Positions 54,187 to 55,106 of a DNA stretch of 55,106 bases are shown piece after piece (the stretch's first letter is position 1; each line of letters starts with the position of its first letter). The stretch is taken from the NCBI GenBank assembly GCA_016937855.1, contig JAFGVU010000139.1:1-55106 (forward strand). The letters run 5' to 3'. The stretch is from Bacteroidales bacterium. GTDB lineage: Bacteria > Bacteroidota > Bacteroidia > Bacteroidales > ML635J-15. The notes beneath the pieces were generated by a model, which saw only the letters and a program-made list of their open reading frames with translations, was not told the origin of the DNA and made no database searches. Both the position numbers and the translations under genes were made by a program.

Positions 54187-55106
54187 ATGTTAGTAAGTAA
54201 CACAAAGTGTACTATATGCGGGGCAAATAAGGTAACTCCTAATAAATCGATGTATATTTATTGCGATTATTGTGGTAGTTGGATGGGATATGATATGGAT
54301 GCTGCCGGTAGAGAAGCTGCAAAAGTATTTACTGTTGAGAGTATGTCTAATCCAAAAATTGTTGAGTATAATAAGCTAAATGCAGTTTCTGTTGAGCATG
54401 CTAAGGCAAAAAACAAAGAGGAGTATATCAATACCAGAATACTTATCCACGAGAAGGAATTTGAACTATTTCCTGAAAGACATGGACCAAAAGGAAAGCA
54501 ACCTGCTTTTAGAAAAAAATATCTCGACTATTATCGTGCAATGTACCAAGATATGATAGATGAGGATTATTTCGAAAGAACTTTTATTAATCCACCGCAA
54601 ATTTCATCAGAAGAATTAAAATATACTGTTGAGAATGGTGTGGTAAAATATGAGTTTGACGAAGCTTTCTTTAAGTACTTTGACGAAAATCTTCAGATAG
54701 TTAAAGATAGCCTTGAAAGGAGTAAAAGCTATAAGTCGTTGGAGCTCCATCCTGAATATGAAGTCGTGAAAAACTCTGATTTAATGTATAAGATTACTAT
54801 TTTAACGATGATTCAGGGTTATGGACAGGATGCTGCTGAGCCAATACTAAAACACCTTGGAATGGAAGATCAAATGATAGAAATTCCAGATGTAAGTGTT
54901 GGTAAAATGAATTGTGTTGTTTGTAATGCCGAAATGTTGGTTCCCGAAGGATCCAGTCATGTAATGTGTGTTGAGTGTGGATGTAAAAACGAAGTTAGTG
55001 CGGGACTAATATCTTGTCCAAATTGCGCAGCTTCCTTTAACCCAATAAAGGAAAATGAAACATGTCCTTATTGTAGTTCAAAAATTGAAAAGCCTAAAAG
55101 CATGCA
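54187..55106 (+). CDS. Zinc-ribbon protein, 3' end beyond the window
   Basis: 306 codons from ATG 54187 (MLVSNTKCTICGANKVTPNK), still open at the last base. The N-terminus has a four-cysteine zinc ribbon (CTIC at 8-11, then CDYC). A middle helical region (about 40-235) contains HGPKGKQPAFRKKYLDYYRA and FDEAFFKYFDENLQIVKDSL. A second set of zinc ribbons follows (CVVC, CVEC, CPNC and CPYC, from about residue 240). No signal peptide, so probably cytoplasmic. I do not recognise the family; paired ribbons suggest a scaffold or nucleic-acid- or protein-binding role. The C-terminus is unseen. Confidence 0.85.
   Translation, partial: MLVSNTKCTICGANKVTPNKSMYIYCDYCGSWMGYDMDAAGREAAKVFTVESMSNPKIVEYNKLNAVSVEHAKAKNKEEYINTRILIHEKEFELFPERHGPKGKQPAFRKKYLDYYRAMYQDMIDEDYFERTFINPPQISSEELKYTVENGVVKYEFDEAFFKYFDENLQIVKDSLERSKSYKSLELHPEYEVVKNSDLMYKITILTMIQGYGQDAAEPILKHLGMEDQMIEIPDVSVGKMNCVVCNAEMLVPEGSSHVMCVECGCKNEVSAGLISCPNCAASFNPIKENETCPYCSSKIEKPKSM

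Overview
The window looks like chromosomal DNA of a low-GC member of the Bacteroidota, possibly Bacteroidales/Marinilabiliales (the order is only a guess). The evidence is three complete type IX secretion (T9SS) C-terminal sorting domains, a CarboxypepD_reg/TonB receptor paired with a DUF4249 lipoprotein, DUF4301, DUF4294, DUF4476, DUF5063 and FISUMP proteins, lipoproteins with Cys20/21 lipoboxes, almost no Shine-Dalgarno sequences, and many matches to the Bacteroidota -7 box TAnnTTTG. No rRNA, tRNA or CRISPR was seen.

Layout. 1-5340 (-): 5' part of a giant secreted trypsin-like protease with PKD and tandem Ig-like repeats, running off the left edge. 5643-9462: a DUF4476 secreted protein converging on clpB. 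9640-11173: an AbiEi/AbiEii type IV toxin-antitoxin pair with a palindrome at its promoter. 11234-16504: a small beta-barrel protein, a TonB receptor, a DUF4301 protein and a rubrerythrin-like ferritin. 16883-24541 (-): a six-gene operon of envelope proteins (OmpA/LamG-like protein, two paralogous secreted proteins, a lipoprotein, a T9SS protein with ELWxSDGT repeats, a small secreted protein) whose joint function I do not recognise. 24677-28043 (-): DUF4249 plus TonB receptor. 28197-33583: a TPR/membrane/LuxR-type HTH regulator divergent from a three-gene secreted operon (MAM/FN3-T9SS, short T9SS protein, FISUMP), with three copies of a 12-bp motif between them. 33657-33788: a MITE-like palindromic element that supplies the stop codon of a thioesterase gene. 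33783-35940 (-): lipoprotein, DUF5063, DEDDy exonuclease, thioesterase. 36136-39879 (-): a Fic AMPylase with an operator-like array, a GT39-like glycosyltransferase and tRNA 2-selenouridine synthase (mnmH). 39947-42746: a PstI/BsuBI-type restriction-modification cassette between two perfect 67-bp direct repeats. 42747-48914 (-): a 2055-residue alpha-2-macroglobulin with an intact thioester motif. 49252-54069: lnt and an EamA transporter, a DUF4294 protein, a type II GAPDH-like dehydrogenase and a sugar-1-phosphate transferase. 54187-end: a zinc-ribbon protein cut by the window edge.

The clearest single event is the R-M insertion. Each 67-bp repeat is a complete rho-independent terminator. The right copy begins exactly at the endonuclease stop codon and abuts the macroglobulin stop codon. 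The picture fits insertion of the cassette into the macroglobulin terminator with duplication of that terminator. The other candidate systems are the six-gene envelope operon, the three-half-site array over the fic promoter, and a set of -7 boxes lying only 4-6 bp before start codons, which predicts leaderless transcripts.
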